Source of the DNA: Rathayibacter sp. VKM Ac-2856
GTDB lineage: Bacteria > Actinomycetota > Actinomycetes > Actinomycetales > Microbacteriaceae
Direction of reading: 5' to 3'
Assembly (NCBI RefSeq): GCF_013205055.1
Contig: NZ_JABMLF010000002.1
Location: 248,001 to 312,000 of the forward strand
Length of the DNA: 64,000 bases
Part shown: piece by piece, positions 33,788 to 41,874 of the stretch
Layout of the letters: the number at the start of each line of letters is the position of its first letter
Position numbering within the stretch: position 1 is the first letter of the stretch
Notes under the pieces: generated by a model
Told to the model about the DNA's origin: nothing
Seen by the model: only the letters and a program-made list of their open reading frames with translations
The model's database searches: none
Made by a program: the position numbers and the translations under genes

Positions 33788-35806
33788 ATGCGGCTCCGAG
33801 ACTGGGGAGGTTCCAAGCCCCCTCCCACTCGATCCGAAGGTTGTCGCTTGTCCCCCTCCCCCTCGTTCCGGAGGGTCGTCCGACTCTCCGCCGCCACCGC
33901 CCTGTGCACCGGACTCGCACTCGGCACCGCCCTCGCCGCCCCCGCGGCGCTCGGCGCCACCACCCCCACCGCCGACCAGGCCGCCCCCGCCGTCGTCGAC
34001 CTCAGCATCACCGACGCGCTCGCGCTCCTGCAGTCCGGTGCGACGACGTCCGTCGCCCTGACCCAGCAGTACCTCGACCGCATCGCCGCCTACGACGACC
34101 CCTACGGCGACCAGCCCGGTCTCGCCGCGGTCATCCTCGCCAACCCGGACGCGCTCGCCACCGCGGCCGAGCTCGACGCCGAGCGCGCGGCCGGGACCGT
34201 CCGCGGACCGCTGCACGGCATCCCGATCCTGGTCAAGGACAACTACGCCACGTTCGACATGCCCACCACCGCGGGCAGCGCCTCCCTGCACACGTACCAG
34301 ACGAAGCTCGACTCGACGGCCGTGCAGCGCCTGCGCGACGCGGGCGCGATCATCCTCGCGAAGACCAACATGGCGGAGTTCGCCTGGCACGGCACCTACA
34401 CGCTCAGCTCCGAGCGCGGCCGGACGAACAACCCCTACAACCAGGCGAACAGCGCCAGCGGCTCGAGCGGAGGCACCGGCGCGGCCGTCGCCGCCGGCTA
34501 CGCCCCCGCGGGCCTCGGCACCGACACCTGCGGCTCCATCGTCGGACCGAGCGCGCACCAGAGCCTCGTCGGCTTCCGGCCGACCATGGGCCTGACCAGC
34601 GTCACCGGCATCGTGCCGCTGTCGCCGCGGCAGGACGTGTCGGGTCCGATGACGACGACCGTGACCGACGCGGCCCTGCTGATGGAGGTGCTGGCCGGCT
34701 ACGACCCGACCGACCCGCTGACCGTCATCGCGGACGACCAGGACAGCTCGACCTACGTCGAGGGACTCAGCGACACCGCGCTCGAGGGCAAGCGCATCGG
34801 CTACGTGCGCTGGGACTACGAGGAGGACCCGGCCCGCCCGGGCCTCGCCGAGACCACCGGGCTCGTCGACCAGGCCGTCCTCGACCTGGCCGCGCAGGGC
34901 GCCGAGATCGTGCCGGTGCCGACCTTCACCCGCGAGTTCGTCTCGAACACGCTCGTGAGCGGCGGCTACCTCGACCTGCGCCCGGGCATCGACGCCTTCT
35001 TCGCCGACACCGAGGCGACCTGGCCCGAGGGCCTCGCCGCCCTCACCGAGCCGGCCGACGCGCTGACCTTCTCGGACGTCATGGCGGACGGGAAGACCTC
35101 GCTGCTGCCGGACGACGTCGCGTTCTTCGAGAGCAACGCGGACATCCCGAACCCCGCCTACGAGGCGGCGATCGCGGCCCAGGACGCGGGCAAGCTGGCG
35201 ATGGACCAGTTCTTCCTCGACAACGACCTCGACGCCCTGGCGATGCCGACCAGCGCGACGGCGGCGACTCCCGACTGGGCGGGCACGACGTTCTGCGACG
35301 TCGGCGCGAACACCGGCGTCCCGACGGTCTCGCTGCCCGCGGGCTTCACCTCGACCGGGACCGCCGCCGGCCTCGAGCTGGCCGCCCCGCGCAGCCAGGA
35401 CGCCGAGCTGCTCGCGATGTCCTACGACTACGAGCAGGCCACGATGCACCGCGTCGCGCCCGCCTCGACGCCGGAGCTCGTTGCGGAGTCGACTCCGGAG
35501 CCGACCGCCTCGCCGACGGCGCCTCCGGTGGAGCCGACCGCGGCGCCCACCGCCGTGCCGACCGCTGAGCCGACCGCCGCGCCGACCGCTGAGCCGACGG
35601 TGGCGCCGACCGCCGTGCCGACCGCGACGGCCGGGCCCGTCGCTCCGGCACCGACGGCGAAGCCGACCGCGAAGCCCGGTGCGGCGCTCGCGCACACGGG
35701 CGCCGAGGGGACGACGGGGCTCGCCGCGCTGGCCGTCGCGCTGATCGCCGGCGGCGCGGGTGCGCTCACGCTGACCGCGACGCGCAGGAGGACCGCGCAG
35801 AAGTAG
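33788..35806 (+). CDS. Secreted amidase-signature protein with LAxTG cell-wall anchor
   Basis: Amidase-signature serine hydrolases cleave amides with a Ser-cisSer-Lys triad. Visible here are the lysine in PILVKDNYAT, the Gly/Ser-rich segment SASGSSGGTGAAV and GTDTCGSIVGP. A basic stretch and hydrophobic signal (VVRLSAATALCTGLALGTALAAP) precede the enzyme, and a Pro-Thr-rich spacer (PTAEPTAAPTAEPTVAPT) follows it. The C-terminus has LAHTG, a hydrophobic span and RRRTAQK, a sorting signal suited to class E sortase. It is therefore displayed on the wall, unusual for this mostly cytoplasmic family. The start is uncertain: ATG 33788 lacks a ribosome-binding site; TTG 33848 is preceded by GAAGG and sits right at the signal peptide. 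Confidence 0.85.
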   Translation: MRLRDWGGSKPPPTRSEGCRLSPSPSFRRVVRLSAATALCTGLALGTALAAPAALGATTPTADQAAPAVVDLSITDALALLQSGATTSVALTQQYLDRIAAYDDPYGDQPGLAAVILANPDALATAAELDAERAAGTVRGPLHGIPILVKDNYATFDMPTTAGSASLHTYQTKLDSTAVQRLRDAGAIILAKTNMAEFAWHGTYTLSSERGRTNNPYNQANSASGSSGGTGAAVAAGYAPAGLGTDTCGSIVGPSAHQSLVGFRPTMGLTSVTGIVPLSPRQDVSGPMTTTVTDAALLMEVLAGYDPTDPLTVIADDQDSSTYVEGLSDTALEGKRIGYVRWDYEEDPARPGLAETTGLVDQAVLDLAAQGAEIVPVPTFTREFVSNTLVSGGYLDLRPGIDAFFADTEATWPEGLAALTEPADALTFSDVMADGKTSLLPDDVAFFESNADIPNPAYEAAIAAQDAGKLAMDQFFLDNDLDALAMPTSATAATPDWAGTTFCDVGANTGVPTVSLPAGFTSTGTAAGLELAAPRSQDAELLAMSYDYEQATMHRVAPASTPELVAESTPEPTASPTAPPVEPTAAPTAVPTAEPTAAPTAEPTVAPTAVPTATAGPVAPAPTAKPTAKPGAALAHTGAEGTTGLAALAVALIAGGAGALTLTATRRRTAQK

Positions 35807-35815
35807 GAACGACAC

Positions 35816-35855
35816 CGGGAGCGGGGTCGGCGGGGTTCCGCCGGCCCCGCTCCCG
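35816..35855 (+). terminator. GC-rich hairpin terminator after the amidase gene
   Basis: CGGGAGCGGGGTCGGCGG pairs with CCGCCGGCCCCGCTCCCG around a short GGTT-type loop, ten bases after the stop codon. Confidence 0.8.
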
Positions 35856-35866
35856 CGTCCGCGGCC

Positions 35867-35936
35867 GCAGAACATCAGCCAGGAGTCGTCCTCATCGCCG
35901 ATGGGCGATGACGACCGCTCTCTGCTGATGTTCTGC
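35867..35936. repeat. Nested palindrome of the AACATCAGC family
   Basis: Outer arms GCAGAACATCAGC (35867-35879) and GCTGATGTTCTGC (35924-35936) are perfect complements. The interior holds a second inverted repeat (GTCGTCCTCATCGCC with GGGCGATGACGAC). It shares its outer core with the palindrome at 31086-31171 and lies between convergent genes. Confidence 0.75.
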
Positions 35937-36043
35937 ATCCACCGCCCCGGCACCCGCCCTCGCCGACCGCTCCACGCCCACCGACCAGCCCGCACGCGGG
36001 CGCCGCTGCATGCCCATCGAGCAGCCCACGCAGCGGCCGCGCT

Positions 36044-36449
36044 CATGCTGATCGAGTAGCCCGCGCAGCGGGCCCCGTTCATGCTGATCGAGTAGCCCGC
36101 GCAGCGGGCGTATCGAGATCCACCACCGTCGGAACTCGGGCCTGCAGACCCACCCTCACGACGACGCCGGGTCTCGATACGCCCCTCCGGGGCTACTCGA
36201 CCAGCATGAGCGTGTGCACGCCTCGTCTGGGTGGACCCCGCGCAGCGAGCGCGTTCATGCTGATCGAGTAGCCCGCGCAGCGGGCGTATCGAGATCCACC
36301 ACCGTCGGAACTCGGGCCTGCAGACCCACCCTCACGACGACGCCGGGTCTCGATACGCCCCTCCGGGGCTACTCGACCAGCATGGGTCCGCCCCTCCGGG
36401 GCTACTCGACCAGCATGAGTCCGCCCCTCCGGGGCTACTCGACCAGCAG
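36044..36449. repeat. Block of CTGATCGAGTAG palindromic units with a 132-bp duplication
   Basis: A palindromic unit at 36077-36208 is repeated identically at 36253-36384, 176 bases away. After it come two further 33-base half-units (CGCCCCTCCGGGGCTACTCGACCAGCA) in tandem up to about 36449. An extra half-unit lies before, at 36044. The block fills the 656-base gap between convergent genes; nothing coding is visible there. Confidence 0.9.
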
Positions 36450-36463
36450 GAGCACCGCTCCCC

Positions 36464-37579
36464 TCAGGCGGCCACCGCCGCCGGCCGCATCCGCACCCGC
36501 GGCGTCCAGCCGAAGGCGATCGCCGCGACCGCGAACGACAGCTGCCCCACCCACGGGAGGACCGCCGACACGAGCGACGCGTCGTTGCCGCTGGTGGCGA
36601 AGGAGTCCGCGATCGACATGCCGATGGCGAAGCCGGTGAAGAAGCGGAAGAAGATCGCCCCGCCGACCAGCGCGAGCATCACGATCACGAGGCGCCGCGG
36701 GGTGAATGCGTCGCCGACCCGATGCGCGGCGAGCGCCGTCACCAGCAGCGCGGGCACCGTCCAGAAGACCGCCCAGATCGCCGTCAGCACGAGCGTGCCG
36801 TCCAGCGAGAAGCCGTCGCGCTCGGCCAGCAGGCGGTAGATCGTGGCGAGGTCGGTGCCGGGGACCTTGGCGAGCGGGTTCCAGACCAGCAGGTCGATCG
36901 CGCCCACCACCACGACCGCGAGCACCAGCGCCGCCCCGCCCAGGGCGACCGGGACGCGCCGAGAACGCGCAGCGGTCCGGTGCCCCCACGCCACCGGCCG
37001 CGTCCCGCCGATCACCGCGACACCCGTGGCGAGTGCCGCCCCCGAGACCAGGAACCCCAGGAACGGCAGCGGCCACGGCGCGCCCGGCACCAGCACTCCG
37101 ATCGCCACCATCGCCGGCCCCGCGAGCCCCGCGAGCAGCGACACCTTCGCCAGCCGTGTCTCGGCGGAGCGCGCGGCCTCCAGCACGTGCGCGACCCCGA
37201 CCAGCCCGACGACGATCGCCAGCACGACGAGGGCCCGCCCGGTCACCTGCACGAGGCCGACCACCCCCGCGGACACCCCCTCCGGGACCACGCCACCACC
37301 CGTCAGGTACCCGCCGATCAGGATCACCGCGGCCGCCGTCAGCAGCCCCAGACCGCGCCGGGCCAGGCGCCGCGGACGGAGGAACCGCGGCTCCCCCGAG
37401 TGCACGGGCAGCGCGCGATCGAGCGTGGCGCTGAGCACGAGCGCGCCGAGCACGACGTCGCGGCGCCGCAGCCCCGCCTCGCCCGCACCGGCGACGTCGG
37501 CCCGCCACTCCTCGAGGTAGCGCTCGCGGGCGAGGGGAGGGAGGAGCCGGGCCAGCAGTCGCAGCAGCAGATCGATCAC
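36464..37579 (-). CDS. Multi-spanning membrane protein controlled by PadR
   Basis: A 371-residue protein with a soluble N-terminus (VIDLLLRLLARLLPPLARERYLEEWRADV) and about nine to ten hydrophobic spans. The N-terminal segment with a conserved WRAD-like motif is typical of uncharacterised membrane proteins linked to PadR regulators. GTG 37579 overlaps the PadR stop as GTGA, so it is translationally coupled. No transport or enzymatic motif is visible. It probably adjusts the membrane in response to the PadR signal. Confidence 0.75.
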   Translation of the reverse strand: MIDLLLRLLARLLPPLARERYLEEWRADVAGAGEAGLRRRDVVLGALVLSATLDRALPVHSGEPRFLRPRRLARRGLGLLTAAAVILIGGYLTGGGVVPEGVSAGVVGLVQVTGRALVVLAIVVGLVGVAHVLEAARSAETRLAKVSLLAGLAGPAMVAIGVLVPGAPWPLPFLGFLVSGAALATGVAVIGGTRPVAWGHRTAARSRRVPVALGGAALVLAVVVVGAIDLLVWNPLAKVPGTDLATIYRLLAERDGFSLDGTLVLTAIWAVFWTVPALLVTALAAHRVGDAFTPRRLVIVMLALVGGAIFFRFFTGFAIGMSIADSFATSGNDASLVSAVLPWVGQLSFAVAAIAFGWTPRVRMRPAAVAA

Positions 37580-37896
37580 GCGCGCGCCGCCGCTCCGGAG
37601 AGCCGGACCGGCCGGGCCGCCGCGGCCTCGAACCGGGCGACCGCGGTCCGCGCCGCCTCCGCCCCCTCGCTCGTCAGCTCGTACAGCCGTCGCCGCGGAC
37701 CGCTGCGCTCCGTGTCCGCCTCCCACGTCGACGACACCCAGCCGGCTCCCTCGAGCCGCTCCAGGATCGGGTAGACGCTGCCCGCCGGCCGGCCGGTGCC
37801 CTTGATGACGAGCATCCCCCAGGTGGGCCCGGAGGCGTCGAGGAGCGCGCGGAGCACGTCCGCGGTCGCGGGAGTCATGCGGCTGAGCGGAGTCAT
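37576..37896 (-). CDS. PadR-family transcriptional regulator
   Basis: A 106-residue winged-helix protein: ATADVLRALLDASGPTWGMLVIKGTGRPAGSVYPILERLEGAGWVSSTWE is the PadR DNA-binding domain, followed by RRRLYELTSEGAEAARTAV and a short dimerisation helix (subfamily 2). ATG 37896 or the ATG six codons later could be used; neither has a clear ribosome-binding site. The gene overlaps its target membrane gene. The near-palindrome at 37906-37923 directly upstream is its likely operator. Confidence 0.85.
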   Translation of the reverse strand: MTPLSRMTPATADVLRALLDASGPTWGMLVIKGTGRPAGSVYPILERLEGAGWVSSTWEADTERSGPRRRLYELTSEGAEAARTAVARFEAAAARPVRLSGAAARA

Positions 37897-37905
37897 GCGC
37901 CGAGG

Positions 37906-37923
37906 CTACCTATATAGAGATAG
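37906..37923 (-). promoter_or_regulatory. Near-palindrome at the padR promoter
   Basis: CTACCTATATAGAGATAG, an AT-rich near-palindrome in very GC-rich DNA, ten bases upstream of the PadR start. It could be both the -10 region and the PadR operator, and it lies within 35 bases of the divergent MmpS-like gene start at 37957, so it may control that gene too. Confidence 0.5.
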
Positions 37924-37956
37924 CTGGGTCAACCGAGCGGCTGCGAGACTCTCGGC

Positions 37957-38613
37957 ATGACGATCCACAACCCCGCCCTGTTCTCCGAGCCCGCTCCCGG
38001 CTCCGGCCCGCAGCCGCCGAAGAGCGGCAACGGCCTCGGGCTGGCCTCCCTGATCATCGGCATCGCCGCGCTCGTCGGCGCCGTCATCCCGATCGTCAAC
38101 TTCGTCTCCGGCTTCGTCGCCTTCGTCGGCCTGGTTCTCGGCGTCATCGCACTGTTCCTCAAGGGCCGGAGGAAGGGCGCCGCCATCACCGGCGTCATCC
38201 TCAACACCGTGGCGATCCTGCTCTCGATCATCCTGGCGATCGTCTACACCGCCGGCTTCGCGACCGGCATCTCGAACGCCATCGCCACCGCACAGGCCTC
38301 GGCGACCTCGGGACCCCCGCAGACCCTGGTCTACGAGGTCACCGGCGCGGGCACGAGCACCTCGATCTTCTACACCACCCTCGACGGCACGGACTCCGGC
38401 GTCGAGCAGGTCGCCGGCCAGCCCCTCCCCTTCACCGAGGAGCAGCAGGTCGCCAGCGGCGCCGCCTTCCAGGCCTTCTCCATCACCGCGACGAACGGCG
38501 CCGACGACGAGGGCGACATCACCTGCCGCATCACCCTCGACGGCGAGGTCCTCGCCGAGGAGACCGGCACCGGCGCCTTCTCCTCCGCCGTCTGCGTCGC
38601 GACCCCGCAGTAG
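37957..38613 (+). CDS. DUF4190-like membrane protein with MmpS-like exported domain
   Basis: A 218-residue protein: a Pro-rich cytoplasmic N-terminus, two or three hydrophobic segments (LGLASLIIGIAALVGAVIPIVNFVSGFVAFVGLVLGVIALFL; GAAITGVILNTVAILLSIILAIVY), then an exported domain (YEVTGAGTSTSIFYTTLDG ... LPFTEEQ) that resembles MmpS-type beta domains. ATG 37957 starts it. It is divergent from padR. A partial, decayed copy of its central coding region lies at about 39790-39860, beyond the Fic gene. Confidence 0.7.
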   Translation: MTIHNPALFSEPAPGSGPQPPKSGNGLGLASLIIGIAALVGAVIPIVNFVSGFVAFVGLVLGVIALFLKGRRKGAAITGVILNTVAILLSIILAIVYTAGFATGISNAIATAQASATSGPPQTLVYEVTGAGTSTSIFYTTLDGTDSGVEQVAGQPLPFTEEQQVASGAAFQAFSITATNGADDEGDITCRITLDGEVLAEETGTGAFSSAVCVATPQ

Positions 38614-38689
38614 AACGAAACGCGACAGACATCACGGCCCTTCAGCCCTTCCTGGTAATTTGTCGTTGCTTTTTTAGCGAGGGAGAGCT

Positions 38690-39733
38690 GTGACAACTTC
38701 GAACGCCACACGGCCGGGGCGCGGCCGACCGAGCCGGGAGGTCGTCTACCGCCGTTTCGCCACTGCGATCGACGAACTCGCGAACTACGGAGGGCTGCCG
38801 AAGCCGCACGAAGCGAAGAAGCTGTGGGACGACCTCTGGCATCTCGAAGCGCATCATTCGACCGCCATCGAAGGCAACACTCTCGTTCTTCGCGAAGTCG
38901 AGCAGCTGCTCGAGCAGGGCCGCGCCGTGGGCTCGAAGGAGCTCAAGGACTACATGGAGGTGCTGGGCTACGCCGAGGCAGCACGCTGGGTCTATCAGCA
39001 GGCGATGGAGCCGACCTCCTGGGAGCACGACGGCCTCGTCATCGTCACCGAGGTTCGCCGCATACACGCGGTCATGATGACGAAGGCCTGGGACATCTCT
39101 CCCCACCCGGAGGCTCACGACGCGGAAGGCCCGGGGAACTGGCGCCGACACGAGATCCACCCGTTCGCCGGAGGGATGCAGCCGCCTGCTTTCACGCTCG
39201 TAGCAGCGGAGATCGGCGGATGGGTCGACCGTGCTAACTCTCTGCGCGGCCGCCTGAACAACGGCGACCTCGCCATCGCTCAGGTCCCTGAAGCGCTCGC
39301 ACGACTTCATCGTGAGTACGAGACGATCCACCCCTTCATCGACGGAAACGGCAGGAGCGGTCGCCTGCTGCTGAATCTCCTGTTGATCAGGCTCGGCTGG
39401 CCGCCCGCCATCATCCTGAAGGAGCAGCGGTCGAGATATCTTCGTGCGCTGCAGCGTTCGGACGAGGGAGACGACGGTCCTCTCGCGGAGGTCATCAGCC
39501 GTTCCGTCATCGACAATCTGCATCGCCTGATCCCCAACATCGCCGGACCGGCGAAGTATGTGCCCTTGGAAGCTCTTGCTGATCAGGAGTTCAGCCTCGT
39601 GGCTCTGCGACAGGCCGCAAGTCGAGGGCGACTGGAGGCGATCATCGGAAGCGATGGGCGGTACCGCTCCAGCAAGGCGGCGGTCGCCGACTACCGTGCG
39701 TCCAAATACGCTCGAGGAGCGAGGAACACCTGA
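38690..39733 (+). CDS. Fic-domain AMP-transferase-like protein, class II
   Basis: A 347-residue Fic protein. The active-site motif HPFIDGNGRSGR (HPFxxGNGRxxR consensus) is intact, so transfer of AMP or another phosphate moiety to a target hydroxyl is expected. The N-terminal inhibitory helix motif [S/T]xxxE[G/N] appears as STAIEGN, before the Fic core, which defines class II and implies self-inhibition. A winged-helix-like C-terminus (QEFSLVALRQAASRGRLEAI) ends the protein. GTG 38690 has GAGGGAG upstream. GC content and codon choice are lower than in neighbours, suggesting recent transfer. No antitoxin gene is adjacent. Confidence 0.9.
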   Translation: MTTSNATRPGRGRPSREVVYRRFATAIDELANYGGLPKPHEAKKLWDDLWHLEAHHSTAIEGNTLVLREVEQLLEQGRAVGSKELKDYMEVLGYAEAARWVYQQAMEPTSWEHDGLVIVTEVRRIHAVMMTKAWDISPHPEAHDAEGPGNWRRHEIHPFAGGMQPPAFTLVAAEIGGWVDRANSLRGRLNNGDLAIAQVPEALARLHREYETIHPFIDGNGRSGRLLLNLLLIRLGWPPAIILKEQRSRYLRALQRSDEGDDGPLAEVISRSVIDNLHRLIPNIAGPAKYVPLEALADQEFSLVALRQAASRGRLEAIIGSDGRYRSSKAAVADYRASKYARGARNT

Positions 39734-39789
39734 GCAGTGGCCTCTGGAGCAGACCGGCGCGTCGACGAGACGACGGCTGTTCCTCAGGC

Positions 39790-39900
39790 TCCTGGCCACC
39801 GTCTACACCGCCGGCTGCGCGACCGGCGTCTCGAACGTGATCGGGACCGCTCAGGCCGAGAGCTCGGCCGATGCAACGGTCGAGCAAACCCTGTCGAGTC
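39790..39900 (+). pseudogene. Remnant of a duplicated DUF4190/MmpS-like gene
   Basis: The frame reading LATVYTAGCATGVSNVIGTA matches LAIVYTAGFATGISNAIATA of the intact gene at about 38236-38303, with clear nucleotide similarity. The upstream two-span region and downstream domain are missing or scrambled. The rest of the 333-base gap 39734-40066 has no gene I can support; a minus-strand frame ending in QSASEPGSTSSTFV may be another fragment. The Fic gene therefore sits between an intact and a broken copy. Confidence 0.6.
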
Positions 39901-40066
39901 ATGCCCCTAGACGAAGGTCGAGCTGGTGCTGCCCGGCTCGGAGGCGCTCTGACCGGCCACGACGCAGGCCCGGTGCGACTGCTCCGAGTAGAACTGCTCT
40001 TCACCACGCTCCTCTCGCGCCACCGTCTGCCAGCATGAAGACCGGCACTCGACGAGGGAGACATCT

Positions 40067-41653
40067 GTGGGGATCGTGAAGTGGCTTCTGAGCCTGCTGG
40101 AGACGGAGCGGGCGCCCGAGACCGCGCCGAGGACGACGAATTCCGCGGTTCCCGCCTTCGCCGTCATCGACGTCGAGACGACAGGCTTGTCCCCGCGGAA
40201 GGACCGCATCCTCGAACTCGCGATCGTCCGCACAGACGCGCAGGGCGTCGTGATCGACGAATGGGTCTCCCGATTCGACCCGGAGGGACCGGTCGGCGCG
40301 ACCCACATCCACGGCATCCGCGCGTCGGACGTCGCCGGCGCGCCGCTCTTCCGCGACCTCGCCCCCACCATCGCCGCCGCGCTCGGTGGGGTCACGATCG
40401 TGGCTCACAACGCGAAGTTCGACACGGCCTTCCTGCACGAGGAGTTCCAGGCGGCGGGATGGGCGGTCCCGCAGCTGTCCACCTTCTGCACCATGGACGG
40501 GAGCCACCACTATCTCCCGGACCTTAAGCGCCGACGGCTCGCCGACTGCTGCTGGGGCGCCGGAGTCGAGCTGGTCGACGCCCACTCGGCGCTCGGCGAC
40601 GCCCGCGCCACGGCTGCACTGCTCAGCAGCTACCTCGTCGCCGACCGTCGACGGACGCGTCCCGCTCTGGCCGCGCTTCCGCGTACCCCGCTCTGGCCGA
40701 GCACGCCGTCGAGAGCCGCTGTGTCACGCCATCGCGCGACCGCGGCCAGGGGAACCGCACCCGTCCGCATCACGCCCAAGCGACCGGAGCAGCAGCCCCT
40801 CGTCCAGCAGCTGACGAATGTCGGACTTCTCGAGCTCATCGACGAGGGCGCGCCGGTCGGCACGATCGCTTACCTCGAGCTGCTGCTCGACAGCCTCACC
40901 GACGGCGATCTGTCGTTGTCGGAGGCCTCCGCCCTCGACGAGCTCACCCGGACGTTCGGCCTCTCCGCGGCGGACGTCGCCTCCGCTCACACCGCGTTCC
41001 TGCAGGCCCTCGCCCACCGAGCGCTCGACGACGGACGGGTGTCGCAGTCGGAACGGCAGCAGCTCCTGGCCCTCGCCGCGCTGCTGTCCGTGCCGGCGGG
41101 CTCGGTCAAGACCCTCATCGATCGTGCGGACGGCGCGCGGATCGCCCGACTGAGCGCCGGACTCGGGCCGCTGCCGCGGATCTGGGCGCACGGCGCTCCC
41201 CTCCACGTCGGGGACCGCGTCGCCTTCACCGGCTGCGACGAGCGCCAGCGCGAGAAGCTGGAACGCCGCGCGGAGCAGCTCGGGGTCCGGGTGGTCAGCA
41301 GCGTGTCCCGCCTCACCGCCGTCCTCGTGACGGACGGCTCCTTCTCGGGCGGCAAGCACGACCGTGCGCTCGAGCACGGGACTCGGATGGTCCACCCGGA
41401 CACCTTCGAGATCCTTCTCGCGCACCTTCAGCCGGCACGCTCAGCCGTCGAGCCCGAGGTGCGCTCGACGCCCGCTGCGACGCGCTCCCGGGCTTCCGAC
41501 GTCGTCATCGCCCTGCCGTCTCAGGACCGGTCGACGGCATCCCCCTCCGAGATCCGCAGCTGGGCGCTCGCGAACGGTCACGAGGTCGGCGTTCGCGGGC
41601 GGCTTCCGAAGGACGTGATCGCGGCGTTCGAGGCCGCGCGTCCGCGGATCTAG
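40067..41653 (+). CDS. DEDDh exonuclease with TerB-like, BRCT and Lsr2-like domains
   Basis: A 528-residue multidomain protein. Residues about 30-185 are a DnaQ-type 3'-5' exonuclease with Asp35 and Glu37 in VIDVETTG, aspartate in HNAKFDTAF, and the His/Asp pair in DAHSALGDARA. A disordered linker is followed at about 250-345 by a TerB-like helical domain (DGDLSLSEASALDEL ... DDGRVSQSERQQL). A BRCT domain is at about 375-455 (GDRVAFTGCDERQREKLERRAEQLGVRVVSSVS). The last 35 residues (IRSWALANGHEVGVRGRLPKDVIAAFEAA) match the Lsr2 DNA-binding tail. The mix suggests processing of particular DNA ends or AT-rich DNA. GTG 40067 has GAGGGAG upstream. Confidence 0.85.
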   Translation: MGIVKWLLSLLETERAPETAPRTTNSAVPAFAVIDVETTGLSPRKDRILELAIVRTDAQGVVIDEWVSRFDPEGPVGATHIHGIRASDVAGAPLFRDLAPTIAAALGGVTIVAHNAKFDTAFLHEEFQAAGWAVPQLSTFCTMDGSHHYLPDLKRRRLADCCWGAGVELVDAHSALGDARATAALLSSYLVADRRRTRPALAALPRTPLWPSTPSRAAVSRHRATAARGTAPVRITPKRPEQQPLVQQLTNVGLLELIDEGAPVGTIAYLELLLDSLTDGDLSLSEASALDELTRTFGLSAADVASAHTAFLQALAHRALDDGRVSQSERQQLLALAALLSVPAGSVKTLIDRADGARIARLSAGLGPLPRIWAHGAPLHVGDRVAFTGCDERQREKLERRAEQLGVRVVSSVSRLTAVLVTDGSFSGGKHDRALEHGTRMVHPDTFEILLAHLQPARSAVEPEVRSTPAATRSRASDVVIALPSQDRSTASPSEIRSWALANGHEVGVRGRLPKDVIAAFEAARPRI

Positions 41654-41675
41654 GCCCGACCGACGCTCGTCATCG

Positions 41676-41746
41676 ACGCGACGGCGGGATTCGAACCCGC
41701 GTCAGCGGTGTTGCAGACCGCTCCCTGGCCTCTCGGGCACGCCGCG
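41676..41746 (-). tRNA. tRNA-Cys (GCA)
   Basis: A full cloverleaf of 71 bases. The acceptor arms CGCGGCG and CGTCGCG pair with one G-U; the discriminator is U, as expected for Cys. The anticodon arm GCGGT-CTGCAAC-ACCGC exposes GCA. The T arm GCGGG-TTCGAAT-CCCGC is perfect. No CCA is encoded. It converges with the exonuclease gene. Confidence 0.95.
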
Positions 41747-41777
41747 ATGACGGCGGGACCGCGCTCCGGGAACGGGT

Positions 41778-41810
41778 TCCGCCTCCGCCCAGGGTGGCCC
41801 GGGCGGAGGC
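41778..41810 (-). terminator. Strong hairpin after the 41875-42429 gene
   Basis: CCGCCTCCGCCC and GGGCGGAGGCGG form a perfect 12-base stem with a nine-base loop, between the membrane-protein stop and tRNA-Cys. Read on the minus strand, it would end the membrane-protein transcript before the tRNA. Confidence 0.7.
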
Positions 41811-41874
41811 GGAGTGGAAGGAGCGTGACGCCGTGCGGCCCCGCGTTGCGGACCGTGACGGCGCCGCGCGACGG

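Noticed and set aside
39907-40395. Minus-strand frame opposite the exonuclease start
   Set aside because: It overlaps the well-supported exonuclease domain and lacks a start signal; only its last 30 codons fall in the gap, so at most a fragment.
38640-41653. Considered as a prophage or integrative element
   Set aside because: No integrase, structural gene or tRNA-derived attachment repeat is visible. The tRNA-Cys is intact and I found no second copy of its 3' end in the window.
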